A DNA stretch of 25,038 bases from Endotrypanum monterogeii (Eukaryota > Euglenozoa > Kinetoplastea > Trypanosomatida > Trypanosomatidae): assembly GCA_000333855.2 (NCBI GenBank), contig CM007316.1, positions 996,931 to 1,021,968 on the forward strand, written 5' to 3'. This document shows positions 1 to 8,900 of the stretch, piece by piece. The stretch's first letter is position 1. Each line of letters starts with the position of its first letter. A program made the translations under genes and the position numbers. The notes below the pieces were generated by a model that was given only the letters and a program-made list of their open reading frames with translations, had not been told where the DNA came from and did not search any database.

Positions 1-1015
1 GCTGCCCGTCTGGCGACACGCACTCGCCCAGCATGTGGCAGTACACAACCTTTGGGATTCTCACAACAATGGCCATCAGCGAGGACACAGAGAGAGCGGC
101 ACAGTAGGGAAAGCCCCCAAGGCACTCCAGCTCACCGAGCACCTGCGGAGCCGGCAGCCACTCCGCATCCGCGTCGGTGCCAGCCGCTGCGTTAGGAGCA
201 GCCGCCAGCGCGGAGTTGCTCTCGGCAGCCGGTGCACATGCAGCGCCGGGAGCGCCCGGCGCGCTGGTCTCGTGCTCCTGCGCTGACCCGGTCGACGAAC
301 GGCGAGCAAACGTCGCGTTCGGCCACACCGCAGAGTTGCGGCTCGCGCTGCTCACACGGCTCACTCTACCCGAGGGTGGCAACACAGGCACGTGTCGACC
401 CGCTCCGAACACAGCGGCGCCAGCACTGGCCACGCTGTCCCTCCGCAAGGTTCCACCGCCCGCCGACATCGTAGCATTTTCTGCACCCCCGCCCGTCAAA
501 GCAGCTGCCTTGCCTACGGCCACGGCAGTACCACGGCGTCGAAGGGAGCCGCCGACCAGCACAAGCACCTCACGGGCAGGCTCCAGCTCCCACTCTAACA
601 ACTCCCCATGCAGATGCACAGAGACCTGGACGTGGCGCGAGTTGAACACGTCCTCACATGCGCCCATCGCACCGTCTCGGGCTTCAGCAGCACCGCTATC
701 AGCGACGGCGTCAACGTCGTGCATCACGGCGCCCAAGAAAGAGGTGTAGTGGAGAGCGTCGAGCGCCGCCGCCGCAACCTCCTCCCACGACGCGTGGCTC
801 GAAAGGAGGCGCTGCTCGACCGCACGCCTGGCCTTGCGGAGCCGGTGCCGGCGTAAGATTGGTGCGAATAGCCGCTGTAGAACCCGCACAGCAACATCGC
901 GCACCTGCTCCTGCACGGCGGCAGGCACGTCATCCTTGTACATCTGCTGCCCGCTAGGCAGCTTTGGCGATAGGTCAGACGTCGACATCATGTCTGGAGA
1001 CCGGCGTCGGCCCAT
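1..1015 (-). CDS. Cyclic-nucleotide-binding-like protein, left copy (3' end outside window)
   Basis: The frame is open on the minus strand from an ATG at 1015 to the window edge, giving about 338 codons of N-terminal sequence. ATGs at 991 and 988 are alternative starts. The first 80 residues are helical and basic (an Arg/Lys-rich patch around residues 37-50). Residues about 130-290 are low-complexity Ala/Ser/Gly. From about residue 290 the chain becomes ordered. Motifs such as IPKVVY, then GE, then SPDG resemble the first strands of a cyclic-nucleotide-binding (CNB) beta-roll, so a CNB-like domain probably starts here and continues outside the window. Bases 200-1015 match 13674-14489 with two substitutions, both missense (Ser versus Gly at 361, Arg versus Gln at 885). 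Upstream lies the SAMHD1-like gene rather than the PIG-S-like gene that precedes the right copy. Whether this copy is intact cannot be seen. The family call rests on both copies read together. Confidence 0.75.
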   Translation of the reverse strand, partial: MGRRRSPDMMSTSDLSPKLPSGQQMYKDDVPAAVQEQVRDVAVRVLQRLFAPILRRHRLRKARRAVEQRLLSSHASWEEVAAAALDALHYTSFLGAVMHDVDAVADSGAAEARDGAMGACEDVFNSRHVQVSVHLHGELLEWELEPAREVLVLVGGSLRRRGTAVAVGKAAALTGGGAENATMSAGGGTLRRDSVASAGAAVFGAGRHVPVLPPSGRVSRVSSASRNSAVWPNATFARRSSTGSAQEHETSAPGAPGAACAPAAESNSALAAAPNAAAGTDADAEWLPAPQVLGELECLGGFPYCAALSVSSLMAIVVRIPKVVYCHMLGECVSPDGQ

Positions 1016-1404
1016 ACTTGTTGGTGTCGTTTACGGGAGGAGGAAAGCACACGGTATGCGAGGTAGCCACATAGTCTCCCCTGCTTCACCGATGCGCTCG
1101 CTTCCCCGCGCCCTCCCCCCACGCATCGGTGCACGTGTGCGGGGTCATGTGCACAGACCAGTGCGGAGGGTGAAAAGATTTCAAAGGGGGCGGACGAGGT
1201 GTTGCGTTGAGAAAGTGAAGTCGTAGCAGCATGCAAGGCAGTCATTGTTCACTGTGCAGGTGCCCAGCGCCCCTCAGCGCAGCAAGTGAGCATTTGTTGA
1301 GGTTCGCACACAAAGTGCAGCGGTGAAGAGAGGAGTGAAAGCCGGGCTTCTGAACACGCGGACGCTTCCTCAACTCAGCGGGGAGGGAGGGAAGGAAAGA
1401 GTGC
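1..1404. repeat. Left member of a direct duplication (offset 13,474 bp)
   Basis: Bases 200-1404 are near-identical to 13674-14878. Substitutions are at 361, 885, 1191, 1218 and 1375, five in 1,205 bp, with no indels. Bases 1-199 would correspond to 13475-13673, which is assembly gap. The match stops abruptly after the GAGTGC at 1399-1404, right at the purine-rich (minus-strand pyrimidine) block upstream of the gene. The simplest reading is a tandem duplication of a 13,474-bp unit whose right-hand copy is 1405-14878. An assembly artefact or separated haplotypes are the alternatives. Confidence 0.9.
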
Positions 1405-2149
1405 CTTGAGTTTTCCGAAGACCCACATGAGCAACGGCAAGGCGGTCCTTATACGTGTGTAAGTGCGCGGATGTATGTGGTCTCCATATCCCTGTTGATG
1501 TCACATCGACTGAGACCTGCAAATCCCACTTTTTTTATACTGGCCTCGCAAGAGGTATCTTCTACTATGTGCCTGTGTCATTGCTGTCGGTCAAGTTTCC
1601 AGTACTGGTTGCTTTGGGCAATCTCTTTTTCCCTCGTCCTCCTCTGCCTCTCGGAGTGATGCAACACGAAAAGAGAAGAACAGAGCAAAATAATAAAAAG
1701 AAAATCGGCGGTGCTGCTTCAACTCGACCACCTGATGAACCAAATAGTTGGGCACATCACAAGTAATAATGGTGAAACGCAGTGAAACGATGAAGAAATC
1801 GTCGCTGGCATTCACCCGTTGCACAGATATGCGTACAGAGCCCGTATGTTGCCGAGATGTTTCGGCATACTTCAAGAGTGTGTGCAACATGTTTCTGTAC
1901 GTGTACGTAGACCCTCGTGCACAGACATACACTTACACTTGCATGTACACACACGTACACATGCAAGTATACACGCTACACTCCGCTCAGGTAACCTGTC
2001 TCTCTCGACGGAAAAGAAGCGACCCCTCGCATTATGAATTGCCCCCCCCCCAACCCACCCACTTCCCGCCAATCGAAATCCTACTTCCTTGGGCTGTTCC
2101 CTCTTGTTTTTGGAGTCAGTCTTTACACTCTCGCAGCAAGTAGGTTAGA
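1016..2149. other. Intergenic: 5' flank of left cNMP-like copy and 3' flank of SAMHD1-like gene
   Basis: Bases 1016-1404 are the duplicated upstream region, including a minus-strand pyrimidine tract at about 1380-1404 suited to trans-splicing. Bases 1405-2149 are unique in the window and would form the 3' UTR and polyadenylation region of the SAMHD1-like transcript. They contain CA/TG-rich stretches around 1920-1975 and a C-run at 2041-2050. No open frame here looks like a protein. Confidence 0.7.
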
Positions 2150-4141
2150 TCAGAGTATATCCGTCTCCTCGTCTTCGTCCTCTCTCTTGCATGGTTGGCT
2201 CCCATTCTCGTTGACTGGAGGAGTTACCCTCCCCAGCGAGCTTGTCTTCACGCCATACCCCTCAAGGCCGAAACTCATTTGCTTGGAAGACGGCGGAGAG
2301 GGATCTCCCCTGAACCGCCTGGTCGGAGGCGAGTTAAGGCGTGAGAAAAGTGGTGCCCTCTCCGCAGTCAGGTTCAAGCGACTGGGGGACACGGCGCGAT
2401 TGTTTTGCTCGTCGCGGCCTTCATACTGCGATGCCACTCCGTCGGCGCCGAGTTGACTCCTAGGAGTAGCGGAAAATGTGCTTGCATCACACTCACCCAA
2501 TCGGCTCGCAACGGCGGCAAAGCTCATGCGAAGCGACTCTATCTCCATCGAAGTCAACGGCACGCGGCACACCATTGTCAGTGACGTAACAGGTGCCGGA
2601 TTGACATACAACGCTGTTGTCGTGTTGCAGGAAAAGTGTGGCTCGACGGCGCAGTGTGTAGACTGGCGTGGGTTGAAGAAGTAAGTAGCCTTCACGGGAA
2701 GCTGCCTCTTGTCCATATCTCCAGCCGTTTGCGTTATTTCAGCCTCCAAAATTTCGATCGCCTGGAGGCCGTCGTGCTGATCTTGCCACGCCTCCAGCTT
2801 CCTCTTAAGGCCCGCGCACGACCTAGCCATGTCTTCACTCATTCCGATGATCATGTCCTCAGGCTTCAGCTCCTGGTTGAGCCCTTCTTGTGAGTTCGGG
2901 CGCGCTGAATTGATCGAAGTCTGTTCGCTATGGCGGTAGGTACCGATTGTTGGGTACAGCTGCCGGTTGGTGATGCGATGCAGGATGCGACGAGCCTCGG
3001 CAAGCTTCTCGCGGTGACGCCGTGACAACGCGCCGTCGTCCAACGCCCCAATCAACTGGCTACTGTTGCTATGTAAAAGCGCCATCACAATCCAGTCCCC
3101 GGTGTGGACATAAAAATCTGCGTTCAGTACACATGAACGTAGCGGCATCACACTGCCATTGCCGTCGCTGACCTGCAAAACATCTCCGGCAGCTCTGAGG
3201 GCGTCTCGTGTCATGAGGTCAAGCACCTTCGTCACGCGGTGTTGATAGACCGTGCGGTGCAAACGGGAGCGGGCGAGAAAGATCTCCTCAATGTCACCGT
3301 CCAGCTTATCAGGGTAGCCAATGGATGTCTCGCCTCTCCCATTCACCACCACACGTGCAGCTTGAAAAAGGCGCTGGGTGGTGGAGCACATGAGCTTACC
3401 GAAGCAAGCGAGGGAGTCTCGCTGAATGTAATCAAGTTTGTCGACATCCAGCCCGTTGCGTTTGTTCGCGATGATTTCCGTCGTAAAGCGCGCCCATTTT
3501 TTTCGACCAACGTTGCCTGGCCATGCCTCGCCTGGCGCAAGGCCCCTGATAAGCAACATTACATACTCCCTATCAGCCTCGGTAAACCCCAGCTTGGTCA
3601 ACTCTCCTTCTTTTTCCGACCACAGCCTCCTCAGCAACATGATACTCGCCTTCTCATGTGACCAACTGCGCAGCTCATCCTCACCTCGCTCTGCGGACGA
3701 GCGCACAAAAGACTCGAATAAGTGGGACAGCGGCCCATGGCCCAGATCGTGGCACAGGCCTGCAATGCCGATGCAGTGCATATCCTTTTGCACCTCCTCA
3801 GGCGACATGCAGGCGATCTCGGGAACGCCAAAATCTCTGCATTCCACCTTATGGTGACTTACGATAGATCTATAAAGCTCCATGCCAAGGTAGCTGACAC
3901 CCAAAGAATGCTCGAAGCGAGAGTGTGTGGCACCCGGATAGATGTAGAAGGTGTTTCCCAGCTGCTTCAAGCCGCGAAGCCGCTGCACAATGGGTGAATC
4001 AATCAAGATGCCGATGGCAAGCGGAAACTCGATATGGCCGTGGAGAGAGTCACACACACACAAGGGCCGCTTCGGTGGTATCATCTGAGACAGATCCTCG
4101 CGCTGGACAGACTCTGCCTTGGTGCGCAGCTGTGGAGGCAT
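2150..4141 (-). CDS. SAMHD1-like HD-domain dNTP triphosphohydrolase
   Basis: The predicted protein has 663 residues. The family (SAMHD1/dGTPase type) removes triphosphate from dNTPs using a metal-bound HD site and helps set dNTP pools. All core residues are visible: His78 (SRFEHSLG), His131-Asp132 (CHDLGHGPLSH), His135 and His140, His162 (WSHEKAS), and Asp234 (DVDKLDY). They correspond to human SAMHD1 His167, His206, Asp207, His210/215, His233 and Asp311. The YQHR segment at about 299-302 is also family-typical. There is no N-terminal SAM domain, as the HD domain starts near residue 30. The C-terminal third (about 550-663) is Ser/Pro-rich, probably disordered, and ends in an acidic patch. Trypanosomatids are known to have SAMHD1-like proteins (TbHD52, TbHD82 in T. 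brucei), but which one this matches cannot be settled here. The first ATG is at 4141. Met20 at 4084 is an alternative, because the nearest splice-acceptor AGs leave a very short leader. Confidence 0.9.
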   Translation of the reverse strand: MPPQLRTKAESVQREDLSQMIPPKRPLCVCDSLHGHIEFPLAIGILIDSPIVQRLRGLKQLGNTFYIYPGATHSRFEHSLGVSYLGMELYRSIVSHHKVECRDFGVPEIACMSPEEVQKDMHCIGIAGLCHDLGHGPLSHLFESFVRSSAERGEDELRSWSHEKASIMLLRRLWSEKEGELTKLGFTEADREYVMLLIRGLAPGEAWPGNVGRKKWARFTTEIIANKRNGLDVDKLDYIQRDSLACFGKLMCSTTQRLFQAARVVVNGRGETSIGYPDKLDGDIEEIFLARSRLHRTVYQHRVTKVLDLMTRDALRAAGDVLQVSDGNGSVMPLRSCVLNADFYVHTGDWIVMALLHSNSSQLIGALDDGALSRRHREKLAEARRILHRITNRQLYPTIGTYRHSEQTSINSARPNSQEGLNQELKPEDMIIGMSEDMARSCAGLKRKLEAWQDQHDGLQAIEILEAEITQTAGDMDKRQLPVKATYFFNPRQSTHCAVEPHFSCNTTTALYVNPAPVTSLTMVCRVPLTSMEIESLRMSFAAVASRLGECDASTFSATPRSQLGADGVASQYEGRDEQNNRAVSPSRLNLTAERAPLFSRLNSPPTRRFRGDPSPPSSKQMSFGLEGYGVKTSSLGRVTPPVNENGSQPCKREDEDEETDIL

Positions 4142-4143
4142 GG

Positions 4144-4210
4144 CTTTGCTTTCGGTATGTTTGTGGAGGGGAGAGTCAGGGAAAGAGGGAAGGAATGGAG
4201 AAAAAAAAAT
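4144..4210 (-). promoter_or_regulatory. Candidate trans-splice acceptor of the SAMHD1-like gene
   Basis: On the minus strand a long pyrimidine tract (about 4209-4162, with a run of Ts then TCC/CCT repeats) is followed by AG at 4150-4149 and again at 4145-4144. The leader before the ATG at 4141 would be only 2-7 nt, which is unusually short. Either an AG further upstream is used or translation starts at the ATG at 4084. Confidence 0.45.
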
Positions 4211-5072
4211 GTTTCAACGGTGTTCAGTGGCCACAGCTGGTTTGCGGGATGATTGGCAAGCGCGTGGAGAGGTAGGGGGAGAGGAGGAGGGGAAAAAAGG
4301 TACAACCGAGGAGTGTGAGTTACTGCGAGCGCAACTGGGTGAATACCTAAGCCTGGCTCGAAGTTCGTTTAACTACCTCTACAAAAAAAAAAGCGATACA
4401 ACTATGAAAAAATATATGTAATTATCCCACAAGTACGCGCAGAAACTGTGCAGCGCAAGCACTAGGTCTGCTGTCTGCCTGTGTGTGTGTGTGTTTGGGG
4501 GGGAGAGAGAGTGAGGGGGGAAGAAAAGGGGGAGGCGACTGAGATCGCGTGGGTTCTGGAAGACTGTAGACAGTGAGTTCACTGTATGAAAAAAAAAAAA
4601 AAATGATCAACCTTTAGGAGAATTGGTGCCTTCGTGAGCGTTCAAGAGAGAGGGGGGAGGGAATGAAACAATACTCACATTCCCGCAGCATACATCTCTT
4701 TTTTCTTCTTCTGAGATGTGCGTGGCGCTCGAACGTGGAAAATCGCACTGGTGAAAGCTCTGCTACCTGTCGCGTGTGAATTACAGGTACGGGGAGGCCT
4801 CCAACCCACTCGCCACCATAACGACAATGTCAAAGAAAGAGATTGCACCCCCAACTTTGTCAGGTAAAAAAAAAAATAGAAAGGCTCAATCTCTTGCTAG
4901 ACGGGAGCCAGTCGCGTGTTCGTAACGGTGTAGTCGATGATGCCCTACGCACGCGTTCGGGGGAGAGGAAACTTTTTTTGTTGTTGTTAATGAAGCAAGG
5001 GAGGTGTGGGAGGTGCTAGAGAGCGAGATCAATCGTTCGAGCAGCAACTGTGATAGCCCAAGGAAAAGCGCC

Positions 5073-5094
5073 AGAGAGAGAGAGAGAGAGAGAG
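5073..5094. repeat. (AG)11 microsatellite
   Basis: This is an uninterrupted AG dinucleotide run in intergenic DNA. On the transcribed (minus) strand it reads as a CT polypyrimidine run. Confidence 0.9.
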
Positions 5095-5588
5095 AAAGAT
5101 GACGACAGTGGGACGTGGGAATGTATGTACGCAACACAAGCTGTGCAGCGCTTCAGGCGACGAAGAGGCCACCGAGATGGTGAGACAACACCAAGGGAGA
5201 ACATTGACGCGGTGGCACTCCTGTGTTTACACATGAAGAGAGCCAACCGCTCGCACATGTGGTACCCATTGGCCTCCTCAATACATGCATGACGTCCAAA
5301 AAAAAAAAGAAGTGTCCCGCTTCCTCCCTCCTCACGCACTCACGCCAGCTGCCTTGAAGTCAACCTTGGGGAAACGCAACTGCCTTGAACCCCAACAAAA
5401 AAGTCTAGCGGTGATTTCATCGGAGGAAACCCTCCCAGTGTGTCTGGTGATAGATTTAGCATCCTGCTGTTTTTTTTATTTTTTCGTGGCACAGAGGTCT
5501 AGATTATCAAACAAAAGCGGGGATAAGAAAACGTACTGGATATAGAAACAGAGCCCCACGCCCAGCGTCGGTAAGGGAAACCGTATGT

Positions 5589-5642
5589 GTATATATACAT
5601 ACATGCATATATATATATATATATAGATATATATAGAGAGAG
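5589..5642. repeat. AT-rich dinucleotide repeat
   Basis: This is a mostly alternating TA tract with a few interruptions (TACATACATGCA, then TATA repeats, then AGAGAG). It lies about 330 bp downstream of the AMPD-like stop codon, probably in that gene's 3' UTR or the spacer. Confidence 0.85.
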
Positions 5643-5973
5643 CCGAGTCTAGGGCGACGTTCAGAAGGCAAATGCATTTTGGCCTCTTCACCACACACAT
5701 GTCATGATAAAACAAAAGAACGCATTGAGCAGACCGGAGGGGGGGGGTCGGCCGCTCGAGTATGTACATAAACAGTGCGCACACAGTGGCGCGCGCGCAG
5801 TCAAAATGCAAATGAATTAGAGAACAAAGACCAACTAAAACAACGAATTCCAAGATCCCGATGGTGTGTTGCCTATGTAGAAACGTTTACACACCACCTC
5901 GCTGCGTGCCGCGGGGAAGGAGGGGAGGCCTCCTGGTTCATCGAAGCTGCCCACGAGAGCCAGACACATGTCC

Positions 5974-8900
5974 CTAGCCTCCCTCGCTTTCTCTCACGAC
6001 GTCTACCGCTATCGCGGCAAACTCACCACTTGACGCCCCGATGCCCTCGCTAGGCACGCTGCTTTGCAGACCCCCCAGTATGACCAGTCCCTCAGTCTGA
6101 AGTCTCTGGCGCAGCGTGTTCACCTGCATGGCGATCGCACTGTTCTCGCCAGCCACCTGGAGCGAGACAGCTCGCATGCGGGCTAGCTCTGCGTCCAGGC
6201 GCTGAATTTCACCGCGTAGCTGCGCTGCCCTTGACTCCAACGGCATTTGCGGTGGTGTTGCAGCACCCCACATGGACTGACTAGCACTGGTGGGACGAAT
6301 CGGAGGCAGCCAGGCCGATGCTCCAATGGTAGCAGAGACAGGGGTCGATAACACGGACGTCGACCCCTGCCTCTGGGATATGCTCTCCACGACGGCCTCG
6401 CCGAAAATCGCCAGCTCCTCCTCCAGCAGCTTCATGGCGCGGGGCATCCACTGGAACGGTGGGGCAGCAGCGGGAGAACCAAAACCGTCAGCTGCAGCCC
6501 CGCTAGTTGGAGTTACAGCAAATGAGGAAACGCCGCTGGTAAGACTGCCTTTGTGGCCTCGCCTCGCCTCAGTAGGGGGCAGCGGTGGCGATGAATCGGG
6601 TATGGGCACCGCCCCAGAAAACGCGGGAGAGCCGGCGGCGAGCTGCTCATCGAGGAAATTCAGCTCTGTGTGGTACACCTCGTAGCGGTAGGCAACACGA
6701 ATGTCTGAGACGCGACTTCGACAGACATCATTGCCAAGGGTAGAGCGTAGCTGATACCGTGGGCCGAGTGCATTTTGCTTCCATGCCGCCGAGAAGCCGC
6801 TCTGCAAGACGCTGTTGCGCGCAATTTCGGATAGATCATTCAACTCGAACTTCCACAACTTCGCAGCAATCGAGTACTCCTCCACAAGCGGCTCACGCGT
6901 GAAGTGAAAATACAGCGGCTTATTCGTCGCCAAGCTTACGTTCAAGCCACGGTGAAAAAAGACGGGGAACGGGTTTTCGAGATAAGCCGAGGCCCCAGCC
7001 GTGTTGCTCAGCGGGGACATCGCCACACCGACCTGCGCAATGTACCACATGTACTCCAGCACGGGGTGTCGCGCCAGCGTGACGCCGTGATTAATACTGT
7101 TAGCTAAGCAGAAGCCGCTCACAAGGTGATCCATGCCCCCACCCTCGCCGCACTGTGGGCGCAGTGTAAAGGTGCTCAACCCGCGCGAGGCACGGAACTC
7201 ATTAAGAGAAGTTATGTTGGCCCACATGTAGTACATGTAATAGCTGTAAGGCGGGTTCAAATCGCTTTCCCAGTCGTGTGGAAACACATCTGTGAGTGGA
7301 AGGTCGATCTTTGACTCATCCGAAATACAATCAAAGCCAGAAACATGTGCTAGTAGGTAGTGAAACCTAGTGTCTTTCGCTGGGTGCAAGCTGATCTCCC
7401 ATAGTGGACGAAAGACATGATCGAGGAAATCACCGAAGTTCTTCAGAACCCCTTTGCGGCGCAGACATCGGTACTGCCACGGTACGCACACCATCCAGCG
7501 GCTGCGCGAGCTTGCCATGCCGTAGCAGTCAAACCAGTGTGCCAGATCATACCACTCTTGTTCCGAGGCACCAGTGATAGTCAAACGGTTCTCGGCGAAA
7601 CTGAAAGCGTCCTCCTCATATATGTCCAGCGTCCACTTCGTTAGCTCTGCGAAGTAGCGTCCTTGCATAAAGTTGAAGGGTGACAAGAAAATCCCCCGCA
7701 AGTCGGGGTGTGTGTGCAAATGGTGGTGCAGCTCATCGACCGTGATATGGTGCACATCGATCTCGTACTCGCTCAGAAGCTCTTTGAGCATCACGGGGTG
7801 ATGATCGCGCTCGAAGACAACGTCCTCGCCATGATTCAGGGCCTTGTCCACGAAGAACTCCAGCAGCGTGCGGGCGTTGGAGCCGGCGTCGGTGTGAACG
7901 TTTGTGTCCACTTTGTAGGCAGTGAAGAAGTCGCGGTTGTTCCACTCCTTCTCCTCTTTCTTACCGGCCTCGTTGGAGATGTTCATGGAGAGGTGCAGCA
8001 AGAACTTCTGCTCGAGCAGGTTGAGTCGGTGCGTCGCAAGCCGCTGCAGTGCGACTGAGCTCGCGGCCTGTCGAACGACGGACATATCGCGAATGAACTC
8101 TGTGATGGTTGGCAAGAAGCTTGGCCAACACGGCGTTCGGCCTTTTTGAGATAAGACACACACACCGTAGTACGTGTTGTATTCCCACTGCGATTCATCG
8201 AATTGGTGGGTAGTACTGAAGACATCCTCGACGCGCACGTTGGCGTCCATGGCTGCCGTGTGGTTCGCCTTGCCAACATACTTGTGACGCAGACCGAATA
8301 CTTGCCGCAACGCCGCTACCGCGTGCGCTGCGAAGCCCGAGGAACGGCCACCGTAGTAGATGTCAACGCGGGGGTACACAATGCGCTCGTCCGTGTAGTT
8401 CATGCGGTGCGAGTGGCGAGATTGCTGAACGAGGTCAGACACCAGAACAGACTGTGCGTAGGGAATGAGGTGCAGCGACAGTGCCTCGTCGCTGCTGTTG
8501 GCATTGACACCATCCATACTAATACGGTCTGGTGCTTTGAAGCCCGCCTTCGCCAGGAGTCGGTTCAGTAGGGCCTCCTCGTGTGCAAGGGACTCGTGCC
8601 GGAACTGGAGGCGATAGTTGCACACGCCGCAGCGACTCATGTCGTTGCCCCGCGCCCCGAGTGAAGCGAACGCCTCGCCCAACCACGATTTTTTCATCTC
8701 TAGTGGGAAGTTGCTGTTCAGCACGCTGTTGCGCCCAAGCTCCATCGTATCCGTCGGCGTCAGCGAGCACAGCTTACTCAGAGTAGCGTACTCCTCGATA
8801 AGCGGCTGCGATTCGTGGTGGTGAAAATAAAGCGGGTCAGACGTGCGGATCGATACCCGCATACCTTGTCGAAAGAACTTCAAGAAAGGACTTTCGAAAT

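Larger units (their letters stand above)
4142..5973. other. Intergenic region with simple repeats, AMPD-like 3' flank
   Basis: This 1.8-kb stretch holds the downstream flank of the AMP-deaminase-like gene and the leader of the SAMHD1-like gene. It contains A-runs (4201-4209, 4589-4602, 4866-4876), a GT/G-rich block (4481-4520), an AG repeat (5073-5094), an AT-rich block (5589-5642) and a G-run (about 5740-5747). No convincing coding region or RNA gene was recognised on either strand. Confidence 0.65.

Noticed and set aside
177..749. Plus-strand open frame of 190 codons, repeated at 13690-14223
   Set aside because: It is antisense to the N-terminal part of the cNMP-like gene. It is open only because of the GC-rich codon use of that gene, and it has low-complexity Ala/Ser/Thr/Arg composition.
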